From positions 1,240,001 to 1,304,000 of the forward strand of contig NZ_LR134117.1 of assembly GCF_900635445.1 (NCBI RefSeq): a stretch of DNA of 64,000 bases, read 5' to 3'. Of this stretch, positions 21,139 through 29,815 are shown piece by piece. Every line of letters starts with the position of its first letter. The stretch's first letter is position 1. A program made the position numbers and the translations under genes. This DNA comes from Serratia odorifera. Lineage in GTDB: Bacteria > Pseudomonadota > Gammaproteobacteria > Enterobacterales > Enterobacteriaceae. Below the pieces are notes generated by a model. That model did not search any database, was not told the DNA's origin, and was given only the letters and a program-made list of their open reading frames with translations.

Positions 21139-22244
21139 TTACAGTAGAATGCGCAGCATGCGACGCAGCGGTTCCGCCGCACCCCACAGCAACTGGTCGC
21201 CGACGGTGAAGGCCGACAGGTATTCCGGCCCCATGTTCAGCTTGCGCAAACGACCGACCGGGGTGTTCAGCGTGCCGGTCACTGCGGCAGGCGTCAGTTC
21301 ACGCATCGTCAGTTCGCGGTCGTTCGGGATCACCCGCACCCAGTCATTATGGGTTGCCAGCAGCTGTTCGATTTCCGGCAGCGGCACGTCTTGCTTGAGT
21401 TTCAGGGTGAACGCCTGGCTGTGGCAGCGCAGCGCGCCAACGCGCACGCACAGGCCATCAACCGGGATAACGCTGGAGGTGGACAGGATCTTGTTGGTTT
21501 CCGCCTGGCCTTTCCACTCTTCACGACTCTGGCCGTTATCAAGCTGCTTGTCGATCCATGGGATCAGGCTGCCGGCCAACGGCACACCAAAATTGTCGGT
21601 CGGCAACACGCCAGAACGGGTGGCCCCGGTCACTTTACGTTCGATATCCAGAATGGCCGACGCCGGGTTTTGCAGCTCTTTTGCCACGTCGGCGTGCAGC
21701 ATGCCCATTTGCACCAGCAGTTCGCGCATATGGCGCGCGCCGCCGCCGGATGCCGCCTGATAGGTGGAGACCGATGCCCACTCCACCAGATCGTTGGCAA
21801 ACAGGCCGCCCAGCGACATCAGCATCAGGCTGACGGTGCAGTTACCACCGACAAAGGTTTTAATGCCTTTATCCAGCCCTTGCTGGATAACCGCGTGGTT
21901 GACCGGGTCCAGAATGATAATGGCGTCGTCCTGCATGCGCAGAGATGACGCGGCGTCAATCCAGTAACCCTGCCAGCCACTTTCACGCAGCTTGGGATAA
22001 ACTTCGTTAGTGTAATCGCCGCCCTGGCAGGTGATGATAATATCAAGCGCGGCTAGCGCATCGATATCGTAAGCATCTTGCAGCGTGCCGTTCTGCTGGC
22101 CGCCGATGGCTGGCGCGGCGGAACCGTGCTGAGATGTAGAAAAGAATACCGGCGGATGGCGTCAAAATCGCGCTCTTCTGCCATGCGTTGCATGAGCACA
22201 GAGCCGACCATACCGCGCCAACCGACTAAACCAACGTTTTTCAT
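21139..22244 (-). CDS. asd: Aspartate-semialdehyde dehydrogenase (one apparent frameshift)
   Basis: NADPH enzyme reducing aspartyl-phosphate to aspartate semialdehyde, shared by lysine/diaminopimelate, threonine and methionine synthesis. It starts at 22244 (MKNVGLVGWRGMVGSVLMQR, Rossmann GxxGxxG). One base is missing near 22149-22152: RDFDAIR continues in the next frame as PVFFSTSQHG. The catalytic Cys is in GGNCTVSLML and the His in ALRCHSQAF. The repaired length is 368 residues (E. coli 367). Because asd is needed for cell-wall diaminopimelate, the break is almost certainly a sequence error. It is divergent from yhgN. Confidence 0.95.
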
Positions 22245-22427
22245 GATAACTGTCCTGCCTTGGAGGATGACGACAAATTTGTAGAGAGGGACACAATGTC
22301 CCCACCTTACAAAATGTCGGCGCAGGCGCAAAGTGAATTTAATCGATGGCTGGGCATTTCTCAGCAATCCTTCTTATAGGCGGGAGGGCAGGCAGCCATT
22401 TTACTGCCCCTGACCGCGGTTGAGGTA

Positions 22428-23024
22428 ATGATGACAGAGATGATTTCAGCGACGGTGTTGCTGTTTTTAATTATGGATCCACTCGGTAATCTGCCGATTT
22501 TCATGTCGGTGCTCAAGCATCTGGAACCTCGCCGTCGGCGCATTGTGCTAATCCGCGAGCTGCTGATTGCGCTGATACTGATGCTGATATTTCTGTTTGC
22601 CGGCGAAAATATTCTGGCCTTCCTCAACCTGCGCACTGAAACGGTCTCCATTTCCGGCGGCATCATTCTGTTCCTGATTGCCATCAAGATGATTTTCCCG
22701 TCACAGGAAGGCAACAGCAGCGGTCTTTCCGCCGGTGAGGAGCCTTTTCTGGTGCCGCTGGCGATCCCGTTGGTGGCCGGGCCATCGATATTGGCAGCGC
22801 TGATGCTGCTGTCGCATCAATACCCTAACCAACTGGGACATCTGGTGGTCGCATTGCTGATTGCCTGGGGGATTTCTGCCGCCATCCTGCTGATGTCGAA
22901 CCTGTTTTTGCGTCTATTGGGCAGCAAGGGCGTCAGCGCGCTGGAGCGTTTGATGGGACTGGTGCTGGTGATGCTGTCAACGCAGATGTTTCTGGACGGC
23001 GTGCGCGCCTATCTGAAACTGTAG
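22428..23024 (+). CDS. yhgN: YhgN, MarC-family inner membrane protein
   Basis: Six-helix membrane protein of the MarC/UPF0056 family; transport function not established. It has 198 residues and close correspondence to E. coli YhgN through ILIMDPLGNLPIFMSVLKH-type N-terminal and GGIILFLIAIKMIFPS sequences. Two adjacent ATG codons (22428, 22431) could start it. It is divergent from asd as in E. coli and convergent with gntU. Confidence 0.93.
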   Translation: MMTEMISATVLLFLIMDPLGNLPIFMSVLKHLEPRRRRIVLIRELLIALILMLIFLFAGENILAFLNLRTETVSISGGIILFLIAIKMIFPSQEGNSSGLSAGEEPFLVPLAIPLVAGPSILAALMLLSHQYPNQLGHLVVALLIAWGISAAILLMSNLFLRLLGSKGVSALERLMGLVLVMLSTQMFLDGVRAYLKL

Positions 23025-23049
23025 CAAGGGGAAAGGAAGCGCGAACAAT

Positions 23050-23079
23050 AGGGCCGGTCAGCATTCACTGACCGGCCCT
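23050..23079. terminator. Bidirectional hairpin between yhgN and gntU
   Basis: A perfect 12-bp inverted repeat, AGGGCCGGTCAG / CTGACCGGCCCT with a 6-base loop, lies between the two convergent stop codons. There is no T-run on either side, so its efficiency is uncertain. Confidence 0.6.
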
Positions 23080-23101
23080 GTCAGGCAAATATCGCAGCAG
23101 A

Positions 23102-24439
23102 TTACATCATCGAGAATGCAATCATGCCGACAACGGCACCGGTGGTGCCAAGAATGGTTTCCATCACCGACCAGGTTTTCAGCGTCTGCGCTTCGGTGGC
23201 ACCGGTAAACTTGCCAAACAGCCAGAAGCCGGAGTCATTCACATGGCTCAGTACGATAGAGCCACCGGCGATGCAAATCGACAGCGCCGCCATCTGCGCG
23301 CCAGAATACCCCAGTTCACCGATCACCGGCATCACCAGGCCGACGGTGGTCAGACACGCCACGGTGGCTGAACCCTGAATCACCCGAACTGCCGCAGACA
23401 GCACAAAGCAGGCAATGGCAATCGGCAAGCCGGCGCCAATCAGCGCGTTACCCAGCGCCGGACCAACGCCAGAATCGACCAGCACCTGCTTGAATACCCC
23501 ACCGGCACCGGTCACCAACAGGATGATCCCCGCAGGCTGGATTGCCGCAGAGCAGACTTCCATCACCTTGTCTTTGCTCATGCCACGGCGAATCGCCAGG
23601 CCGTAAATCGCCACCAGACAGGCGATCAGAATCGCAGTGAACGGGTGGCCGATAAATTGCAGCCATTGATACAGCGAGCTGCCTTCAACGGTGAAGCGCG
23701 CGCCGATGGTTTTCATCCCTACCAGTACCAGCGGGAACAGCACCAACGCCAGGCTGAAGCCAAACGACGGCAGCTTGCTCTTGTCGATGCTGGGTTCTTC
23801 GATATCTTTTGGCAGTTCCAGCGTCACGTGCTTGCTGATGAACGAACCGAACAGCGGGCCGGCCAACAGCATACCCGGGATTGCCGCAGCCAGGCCAATC
23901 AGGATCATCCAGCCAAAGTCGGCATTCATTTGCGAAGCCAGCAGCATCGGCGTCGGCCCCGGCAGCAGGAAGGCGGCGGCGGCGGCAACGCCGGCAAACA
24001 GCGGAATCACCTGCTTGATCAGATTGCCGCCGGTGCGGCGGGCAACGGCGAACGCCACGCCAATCAACAGTACGATCGCCACGTCGAAGAATAGCGGCAA
24101 GGCACAGACCAGACCGGCAATACCCAGCGCGTAGTGCGCACGCTGCTCACCGAAACCCTTCAACAGTTTGACCGCGATCTGATCCAGCGCGCCAGTTTCA
24201 TGCAGGATTTTGCCGAACATCGCGCCCAGCGCAACAACGATCGCCAGGAAGCCCAAGGTGCCGCCCATGCCTTTTTGCATGGTGTCGGTGATTTTTTCCA
24301 GCGACATGCCAGAGAACAGGCCCGCCCCCATCGACACCAGCATCAGGGCGATGAAAGCATGCATGCGCGCCTTCATCACCAGGAAGAGCAATAGCAACAC
24401 CGAACCAACGGCGGTGAAAACCAGCGTTAACGTATCCAT
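23102..24439 (-). CDS. gntU: Low-affinity gluconate transporter GntU
   Basis: Inner-membrane gluconate:proton symporter of the GntP family. It has 445 residues (E. coli GntU 446). It starts MDTLTLVFTAVGSVLLLLFL, with about 12 hydrophobic segments and family blocks GPTPMLLASQMNADFGWMIL, VRVIQGSATVACLTTVGLVM and SHVNDSGFWLFGKF. The start lies 2 bases after the gntK stop, so the two form an operon. It resembles GntU more closely than GntT, IdnT or GntP. Confidence 0.95.
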   Translation of the reverse strand: MDTLTLVFTAVGSVLLLLFLVMKARMHAFIALMLVSMGAGLFSGMSLEKITDTMQKGMGGTLGFLAIVVALGAMFGKILHETGALDQIAVKLLKGFGEQRAHYALGIAGLVCALPLFFDVAIVLLIGVAFAVARRTGGNLIKQVIPLFAGVAAAAAFLLPGPTPMLLASQMNADFGWMILIGLAAAIPGMLLAGPLFGSFISKHVTLELPKDIEEPSIDKSKLPSFGFSLALVLFPLVLVGMKTIGARFTVEGSSLYQWLQFIGHPFTAILIACLVAIYGLAIRRGMSKDKVMEVCSAAIQPAGIILLVTGAGGVFKQVLVDSGVGPALGNALIGAGLPIAIACFVLSAAVRVIQGSATVACLTTVGLVMPVIGELGYSGAQMAALSICIAGGSIVLSHVNDSGFWLFGKFTGATEAQTLKTWSVMETILGTTGAVVGMIAFSMM

Positions 24440-24441
24440 AA

Positions 24442-24972
24442 TTATTCCTGAGCGGTTACTGTGGTTATCAGTTTAATAGTGTCAGCAACCACGCCTTCTA
24501 AAGGCTGGTTGATATCGATCGCATGAACATCGCCTTCATCGGCGCCTGGTTCTTCCAGTGCTTCAAACTGGGAAACCAGCATCTGCGGCTTGAAGAAATG
24601 CCCTTTACGCTGTTTCAAACGTTCTTCAATGATCGCTTTGGAACCTTGCAGGTAGATGAAATGCAGATTGCTGTTACCGGCACGCAGGCGGTCGCGATAA
24701 CGCTTTTTCAGTGCAGAACATACCAACAGAGCAACATCATTGGTCCGCTGCATGGCAAAAATGGCATCATTCAACGCCGTCAGCCAAGGGGCACGGTCGT
24801 CGTCATTGAGCGCATGGCCATCGGCCATCTTGTTGATGTTGCTGCGTGGATGCAGATAATCGCCATCCAGCATCGCAGCGCTGATTTCATGAGCAACAGC
24901 ATTAGCTACCGCTGATTTACCGCTGCCAGATACGCCCATTAAGATAAAAACGTGGTGTTGTGTATTACTCAT
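24442..24972 (-). CDS. gntK: Gluconokinase, thermoresistant type
   Basis: Phosphorylates D-gluconate to 6-phosphogluconate for the Entner-Doudoroff and pentose phosphate pathways. It has 176 residues with the P-loop MGVSGSGKSAVAN (about residues 13-25), DGDYLHPRSN and CSALKKRYRDRLR, typical of the GntK/IdnK family. It is the first gene of gntKU, with two GntR operators directly upstream. In E. coli the same operon is GntR-repressed and CRP-activated. Confidence 0.95.
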   Translation of the reverse strand: MSNTQHHVFILMGVSGSGKSAVANAVAHEISAAMLDGDYLHPRSNINKMADGHALNDDDRAPWLTALNDAIFAMQRTNDVALLVCSALKKRYRDRLRAGNSNLHFIYLQGSKAIIEERLKQRKGHFFKPQMLVSQFEALEEPGADEGDVHAIDINQPLEGVVADTIKLITTVTAQE

Positions 24973-25005
24973 AATATTACTGCCCTGTTGGGGTCGCCAG
25001 CCAAA

Positions 25006-25035
25006 ATGTTACTGGTAACAAGTTATCGGTAACAT
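25006..25035. promoter_or_regulatory. Tandem GntR operators of gntKU
   Basis: Two adjoining palindromes, ATGTTACTGGTAACA (25006-25020) and AGTTATCGGTAACAT (25021-25035), match the GntR operator pattern ATGTTACCGGTAACAT. They lie 34-63 bases upstream of the gntK start, where they would block transcription when gluconate is absent. Confidence 0.8.
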
Positions 25036-25158
25036 TGTCTTTGTAGATGAAGTATTAAGCAACAAACACCTATGATGATTTTACATATCTGTGAAGGCCA
25101 TCAAAAATCCATGCTGGGCTGAAAAACTAGGAATATGCTTAAGCGCGCGATGGCGACG

Positions 25159-26155
25159 CTACAGACTGCCGCCAAGCAGGAGGGTAAAACCGGTGTCAAT
25201 CATACGCGGATTAACCGCTTCGCCACGCAGTTTCGCCAGTAGGCTTTGTGCGGCCACTTGCCCCATACGCTCACGCAATGTCAACACGCTGGCAAGTTTT
25301 GGCACCATCACCTGACCGATATCATGGCCGTGGAATCCGGCAATCGCCATGTCCTGTGGAATCGACAGCCCCTGACGCTGGCATTCAAGCATCGCGCCCA
25401 CCGCCAGGTCATCGTTGGTACAAAATATGCTGTCTACCTGAGGATATTCTTTCTGCGCCAAACGTAGCAGCTCACCGCCAGAAGAATACGAAGAAGCCCG
25501 ATCGGTCATGATACAATGCGGCTGTAACCCTGCATCCAGCATCGCCTGCTCATAACCCTGTTGTTTAATCAGGGTTCGTTCATCAAGGCGTGCGCCAAGA
25601 TACACCACGTGCCGATGGCCATGAGCAATGATTTGTTGAGTCATTTGGCGCGCGGCTTCAAAATTATCAAAACCGACAGCCAGATCCAGACAGGGTGTGA
25701 CGCAATCCATCAACTCCACGACGGGGATACCGGCCACTTCAATCATTTTTAACGTACGTGGCGTATGGTTACGTTCGGACAGGATCAAACCGTCAATATT
25801 GAAGGAAAGCAGCGAAGTCAGGCGTTCTTCTTCGCGCTCCGGCAAATAGCCATAGTGCGCCAGCATGGTTTGATAATTATGCGCATCGGTAACGCTTTCG
25901 ATACCGCGCAGCACTTCGGCAAAGACCTGGTTGGTCAACGATGGCAACAGCACGCCGATCGCCCGGCTGGTGGCGTTGGAGAGAATGTCCGGCGCCCGGT
26001 TGGGGATATATCCCAGTTCATCCAGCGCCACCGCAATTTTTTGCTGCAAAGCGGCGGAAACCTGATCGGGATTGCGCAAATAGCGGCTCACCGTCATCTT
26101 GGTGACGCCTACCTTATTTGCCACATCTTGAAGTACCGGCCGTTTTTTTCTTCAT
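25159..26155 (-). CDS. gntR: GntR, gluconate repressor, LacI family (one apparent frameshift near the start)
   Basis: LacI-type repressor of the gluconate genes. The long frame begins only at helix-turn-helix residue ANKVGVTKMTVSRYLRNP, but an ATG at 26155 gives MKKKRPVLQDVANKVGVTK if one base is removed from the A run (T on the plus strand, 26143-26149). The repaired length is 331 residues, identical to E. coli GntR. The core LSNATSRAIGVLLPSLTNQV and the FCTNDDLAVGAMLECQRQG region are typical of the sugar-binding domain. It lies upstream of gntKU with its own gap. Confidence 0.93.
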
Positions 26156-26243
26156 TATCAATGAACTGGCTAACCATGAATGGGTGCTCATTTTAGCAAA
26201 AAAAAAGCCGTGCTGATATTGCTGGTTAACGAGCGTCAGTCAC

Positions 26244-26271
26244 AAAAAAGGCTCAACCCGCAGGTTGAGCC
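26244..26271 (-). terminator. Intrinsic terminator of yhhW
   Basis: On the minus strand GGCTCAACC-TGCG-GGTTGAGCC is followed by TTTTTT, 22 bases after the yhhW stop. Confidence 0.9.
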
Positions 26272-26293
26272 TTAATGGCGGTTACCGCGTCAA

Positions 26294-26989
26294 TCAGACC
26301 GGCGGCAGATCAAACAGCAGGATTTCACTGTCTTCATCGGCATGAATCGACAACTCGGCTTCGTCCCATATCGCGAACGCATCGCTGGTCCCGGCCTTCT
26401 GCCCATTGATGGTCACCGTACCGCGTACCACCTGGATCCAGATGCGGCGCTCGGCCTCCACCTGATAGGCTGACTGCCGATCTTTTTCCAGCGCCCAACG
26501 CGACAGCGTCATGTCCTGGAACACTTTCAGCGAGCCTTCACGGGCATCGGGCGACAACACCAGTTGGCGACCCTGTGGCGCATCGAACATGCGCTGCTCG
26601 TAACGCGGCGGCAGACCGTTGGTATCTGGAATAATCCAGATCTGATACAGGTGCAGTGGCCGATCGCTATTGCCGTTGTATTCGGAGTGTCGCACACCGG
26701 TACCGGCACTCATGATCTGGAACTCACCGGCATGAATCTGTTCTTTATTGCCCATGCTGTCCTGATGCTCGACGGTACCGCTGAGCACGTAGGTCAGAAT
26801 TTCCATATCTTTATGCGGATGGGTACCAAAACCCTGCCCCGCATCGATCACGTCTTCATTGATCACCCGCAGTGCGGAGAACCCCATAAAGTCGGGATCG
26901 TAGTAATTGGCAAATGAGAAGGTGTGCCAGCTGTCCAACCAACCATGATTGGCATGACCGCGGTCTTCTGCTTTACGTACATAAATCAT
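26294..26989 (-). CDS. yhhW: YhhW, pirin-like bicupin (quercetin 2,3-dioxygenase)
   Basis: Pirin family bicupin; E. coli YhhW has quercetinase activity in vitro, with no settled physiological role. The start used is ATG at 26989 (MIYVRKAEDRGHANHGW), 8 bases after GAGGAG; a TTG two codons upstream is less likely. It has 231 residues. Metal-binding histidines are seen in GFGTHPHKDMEILTYVL, VEHQDSMGN and RHSEYNG. It is the neighbour of gntR, as in E. coli. The adjacent yhhX of E. coli is absent here. Confidence 0.94.
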   Translation of the reverse strand: MIYVRKAEDRGHANHGWLDSWHTFSFANYYDPDFMGFSALRVINEDVIDAGQGFGTHPHKDMEILTYVLSGTVEHQDSMGNKEQIHAGEFQIMSAGTGVRHSEYNGNSDRPLHLYQIWIIPDTNGLPPRYEQRMFDAPQGRQLVLSPDAREGSLKVFQDMTLSRWALEKDRQSAYQVEAERRIWIQVVRGTVTINGQKAGTSDAFAIWDEAELSIHADEDSEILLFDLPPV

Positions 26990-27138
26990 ATTCAACTCTC
27001 CTCAACGTTTTTTACAGTCTAGCCCTGCATGGGAAATAAGAAAGCGTAAAAAACTCACCCCTCTGTTCAAAAAATTCGATGGAATTGGCAGAGGAGCCGC
27101 AGAAGATTTGTGGTGCGTAAAGGTGGATGATTTTGGGC

Positions 27139-27244
27139 AAAAAAAAAGCCAGCACCCGAGCTGGCTAAGTAACACTGGAAGCAATGTGAGCAATGTCGTG
27201 CCTTCTAGCGAGAGTGGCAAGGGTTGCTACCCTCCCGAGAACGC
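27139..27244 (-). ncRNA. ryhB: RyhB, Fur-repressed iron-sparing small RNA
   Basis: The minus strand carries the RyhB core GCACGACATTGCTCACATTG followed by CTTCCAGTGTTACTT, then the terminator hairpin AGCCAGC-TCGG-GTGCTGGCT and a T run (27139-27147). The core pairs with sodB and other iron-protein mRNAs in E. coli with the help of Hfq. The predicted first base is near 27244, giving about 106 nt against 90 in E. coli. The 5' part differs and contains a GGGTAGCAACCC stem. It sits between yhhW and yhhY, the conserved ryhB position. Confidence 0.93.
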
Positions 27245-27250
27245 ATAGCA

Positions 27251-27270
27251 ATAATAATCATTATCATTCG
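27251..27270. promoter_or_regulatory. Fur box at the ryhB promoter
   Basis: ATAATAATCATTATCATTC is a strong match to the 19-bp Fur consensus GATAATGATAATCATTATC. It lies directly upstream of, and overlapping, the predicted ryhB promoter, so iron-loaded Fur should repress the RNA. Confidence 0.85.
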
Positions 27271-27374
27271 CATCTGTAAAGCGTTTTTTTGACCAAGGCG
27301 AAATATTATTGACTCGACACAATAAACCGATAATTTTAGAGGTTATTCAAACGCTAAGCCAAAGGAGAGCAAGC

Positions 27375-27872
27375 ATGGGAGACATTACCATCCGCCACGT
27401 CGAGATAACCGATGCCGCAGCACTACAGCAGCTCTATGCTCATCCGGCGGTGTACCGCGACACGCTACAACTCCCCTTGCCTTCCGAAGCCCTGTGGCAA
27501 CAGCGTCTGGCCGACAGGCCCGCGGGGAACAGTAATCTGGTGGCCTGCATGGGGGACAAAATCGTCGGGCAATTGACGCTGGAACTCAATCAACGCGTGC
27601 GCCGTCGACACGTTGCAACTTTTGGCCTTGGCGTAGACCCGGCTTATCATGGCCAGGGCGTCGGCAGTGCGCTGATGCACGCCATGATCGACATCTGTGA
27701 TAACTGGGCGGCGATACAGCGCATCGAGCTGACGGTGTTCACCGATAACCAGGGGGCCATTGCGCTCTACCGCAAGTTTGGTTTTGACATTGAAGGCACC
27801 AGCCGGCACTTCGCCATGCGCGACGGCAAGCTGGTGGATGCCTATCATATGGCGCGTTTTCATGGTGTTTAA
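27375..27872 (+). CDS. yhhY: YhhY, GNAT-family N-acetyltransferase
   Basis: GNAT acetyltransferase; E. coli YhhY acetylates some amino acids and toxic aminoacyl analogues, but the substrate here is not shown. The start is the ATG at 27375 (MGDITIRHVEITDAAALQQL) behind AAGGAG; a longer frame upstream has no homology. It has 165 residues. The acetyl-CoA loop is GVDPAYHGQGVGSALMHAMI, followed by RIELTVFTDNQGAIALYRKF. It is divergent from ryhB and the last backbone gene before the inositol island. Confidence 0.92.
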   Translation: MGDITIRHVEITDAAALQQLYAHPAVYRDTLQLPLPSEALWQQRLADRPAGNSNLVACMGDKIVGQLTLELNQRVRRRHVATFGLGVDPAYHGQGVGSALMHAMIDICDNWAAIQRIELTVFTDNQGAIALYRKFGFDIEGTSRHFAMRDGKLVDAYHMARFHGV

Positions 27873-27881
27873 ATAAAGCAA

Positions 27882-27904
27882 AAGGGCTATCGCCGATAGC
27901 CCTT
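27882..27904. terminator. Bidirectional terminator between yhhY and iolE
   Basis: AAGGGCTAT-CGCCG-ATAGCCCTT is a perfect palindrome between convergent genes, with short T-rich stretches on both sides. Confidence 0.75.
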
Positions 27905-27937
27905 GGTTTATCCGAGATACGGTGCCGCCGTCGCCGC

Positions 27938-28834
27938 TTAGATCCCCGCCGTTTCCTTGATATAGCGTCGGGCTTTTACCGCATATTCAAACGGGTTGGC
28001 GAGCGCCGGATCCTGTTCGGCTTCAACCACCATCCAGCCTTTATAGCCACGCTCGTCCAGCAGTTTGAACACCGGGCGGAAGTCAATCACGCCGTCGCCG
28101 GGTACGGTGAAGGTGCCTTTCTTCACCCCGTCCAGAAAACTCAGGCGCTGCGCCTTGACCTGCGCTACCACGTCGTCACGTACGTCTTTCAAATGGACAT
28201 GATTGATACGCGGCAAGTATTTTTCCAGTATTGCCATCATCGCCTGCTGACTGCCCTCGGAATAATAGGCATGGCCGGTATCAAACAACAGGTAAACATC
28301 GTCGTTCACCATGCTCATGTAGCGATCGATTTCTTCAGTGGTTTGGATGCCGGTACCCATATGGTGATGCAGACACACCTGCATGCCCTTTTCGGCAGCG
28401 ATTTGCGCCAGTTGGTTATAGCCGTCGGCTACGCGCTGCCACTCTTCATCGCTGAAATGCGGTTTTTCTTCCAGCACCGGCTTGCTGGTGCCCTGAATGC
28501 TCTTGCTCTGCTCTGAACAGCCAATCACCCTGGCCCCCATGGCGTGCAGGAAATTCATATGATTGACAAATTCGTCGATGGTTTTTTCTTTCTGGCCATC
28601 GGCAAAGAAGGTGCTGAACCAGGCATTGCAGATTTGAATGCCGCGAATATCCAGCATCGGTTTCAATACTTTTGGATCGCGTGGATACTTGCTGCCAACT
28701 TCACAGCCGGTAAACCCTGCCAGCGCCATTTCACTGACGCACTGCTGGAAGGTATTTTCCTTGCCCAATTCTGGCATGTCGTCGTTGGTCCAACCGATCG
28801 GCGCAATCGCCAGCTTTACATTATCTTTGTTCAT
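27938..28834 (-). CDS. iolE: Inosose dehydratase
   Basis: Dehydrates scyllo-inosose (2-keto-myo-inositol) to 3D-(3,5/4)-trihydroxycyclohexane-1,2-dione, step two of myo-inositol breakdown. The start ATG at 28834 gives MNKDNVKLAIAPIGWTNDDM, the usual IolE N-terminus, and 298 residues. It is a xylose-isomerase-like TIM barrel; candidate metal ligands are in VCLHHHMGTGIQTTEEIDRY, LLFDTGHAYYSEG and INHVHLKDVR. It is the last gene of iolD-iolG-iolH-iolE. Confidence 0.93.
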   Translation of the reverse strand: MNKDNVKLAIAPIGWTNDDMPELGKENTFQQCVSEMALAGFTGCEVGSKYPRDPKVLKPMLDIRGIQICNAWFSTFFADGQKEKTIDEFVNHMNFLHAMGARVIGCSEQSKSIQGTSKPVLEEKPHFSDEEWQRVADGYNQLAQIAAEKGMQVCLHHHMGTGIQTTEEIDRYMSMVNDDVYLLFDTGHAYYSEGSQQAMMAILEKYLPRINHVHLKDVRDDVVAQVKAQRLSFLDGVKKGTFTVPGDGVIDFRPVFKLLDERGYKGWMVVEAEQDPALANPFEYAVKARRYIKETAGI

Positions 28835-28894
28835 TTTAAGCCTCTGTCGCATTTCGGTGCACCGGCGCATTCCCTGCCGGCGTTACCGACAAGG

Positions 28895-29779
28895 TTATTT
28901 GCCCAACAGCTCTTTTTCGATACGTTCGCGCGTAGCTACCGCCTGGGTTTTCATTTTTTCCGGGTAGCCGAACAGTGAGGTACAGATTATCGATTCGCCG
29001 CCGACCTTGAAGTTGCGATTGGCAAATTCCATATCGCGCAACGTCTGGAACAGCGCATCAAAATCGACTTCGCCTTCGCCAATACCAACGTGCTGATGCA
29101 CCGCGGCATCCACGCCGGGTGGATTGACGATGTAACGGCAATGGCGGGTATGGTTCATGGTGTCAGCGATCAGCACATGGGAAAGATCGTCGCCGGCGTA
29201 TTTGAGCATGTTCGCCACGTCGCCCTGCCCTTTGTCGTAATAGAACGAATGCGGCACGCTATACAGATATTTAACGTGATCGCTGCGCAGCGACTTCACC
29301 ATATCGGCGGTTTCATTACTCAATTCGCAAAAGTCCCACGGATGAGACTGGATCTCCATGCGAATGCCTTCACGTTCGACGATCGGCAACAGCTCTTCCA
29401 TCGACTTGTACCACAGCTCTTCGCAGATCTCCGGTTCATTGGGGTTGCCAGCCAGTTCGGTATTAATCACCTGCACCCCCATTTCAACGGCGATCTCAAT
29501 CATGCGCCGCCAGTTCTTCACCGCCGCCTGCCGGCGATCCTCCCCTGGCCCCGACCAGCGATACACCACGATAAATGAAGAGATCTCCACGCCGGTGGCC
29601 TTCAGCGCGTTTTTATATTCCGCCATGACTTCGCGTGCGGCTTTCGGATGCTTGTAGAAAGGGTTGATCTGCGGGTGCGGCGACTGCTCGATATACTTGT
29701 AGCCCCAGTCGGCCACCTGCTGCACCATCCGTGTGATCCCCAAATCCTTGATCACATCCACATCAAAGGCGATTTTCAT
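28895..29779 (-). CDS. iolH: Xylose-isomerase-like TIM-barrel protein, probable IolH
   Basis: A 294-residue sugar phosphate isomerase/epimerase-fold protein starting MKIAFDVDVIKDLGITRMVQ after GAGGAG. The sequence VEREGIRMEIQSHPWDF, VLIADTMNHTRHCRYIVNPP and HQHVGIGEGEVDFDALF supply candidate metal ligands of this fold. IolH members of inositol clusters have this size and position, but their reaction is not well established. It lies between iolG (36 bases) and iolE. It could alternatively act on another inositol isomer or a derived keto-sugar. Confidence 0.78.
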   Translation of the reverse strand: MKIAFDVDVIKDLGITRMVQQVADWGYKYIEQSPHPQINPFYKHPKAAREVMAEYKNALKATGVEISSFIVVYRWSGPGEDRRQAAVKNWRRMIEIAVEMGVQVINTELAGNPNEPEICEELWYKSMEELLPIVEREGIRMEIQSHPWDFCELSNETADMVKSLRSDHVKYLYSVPHSFYYDKGQGDVANMLKYAGDDLSHVLIADTMNHTRHCRYIVNPPGVDAAVHQHVGIGEGEVDFDALFQTLRDMEFANRNFKVGGESIICTSLFGYPEKMKTQAVATRERIEKELLGK

Positions 29780-29815
29780 GGTTGCTCCTCATTCAATCGG
29801 GTTTGGAGTGGTTGA

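Noticed and set aside
27002..27220. 72-codon minus-strand frame over ryhB
   Set aside because: Overlaps the small RNA and its terminator; RyhB homology explains the sequence.
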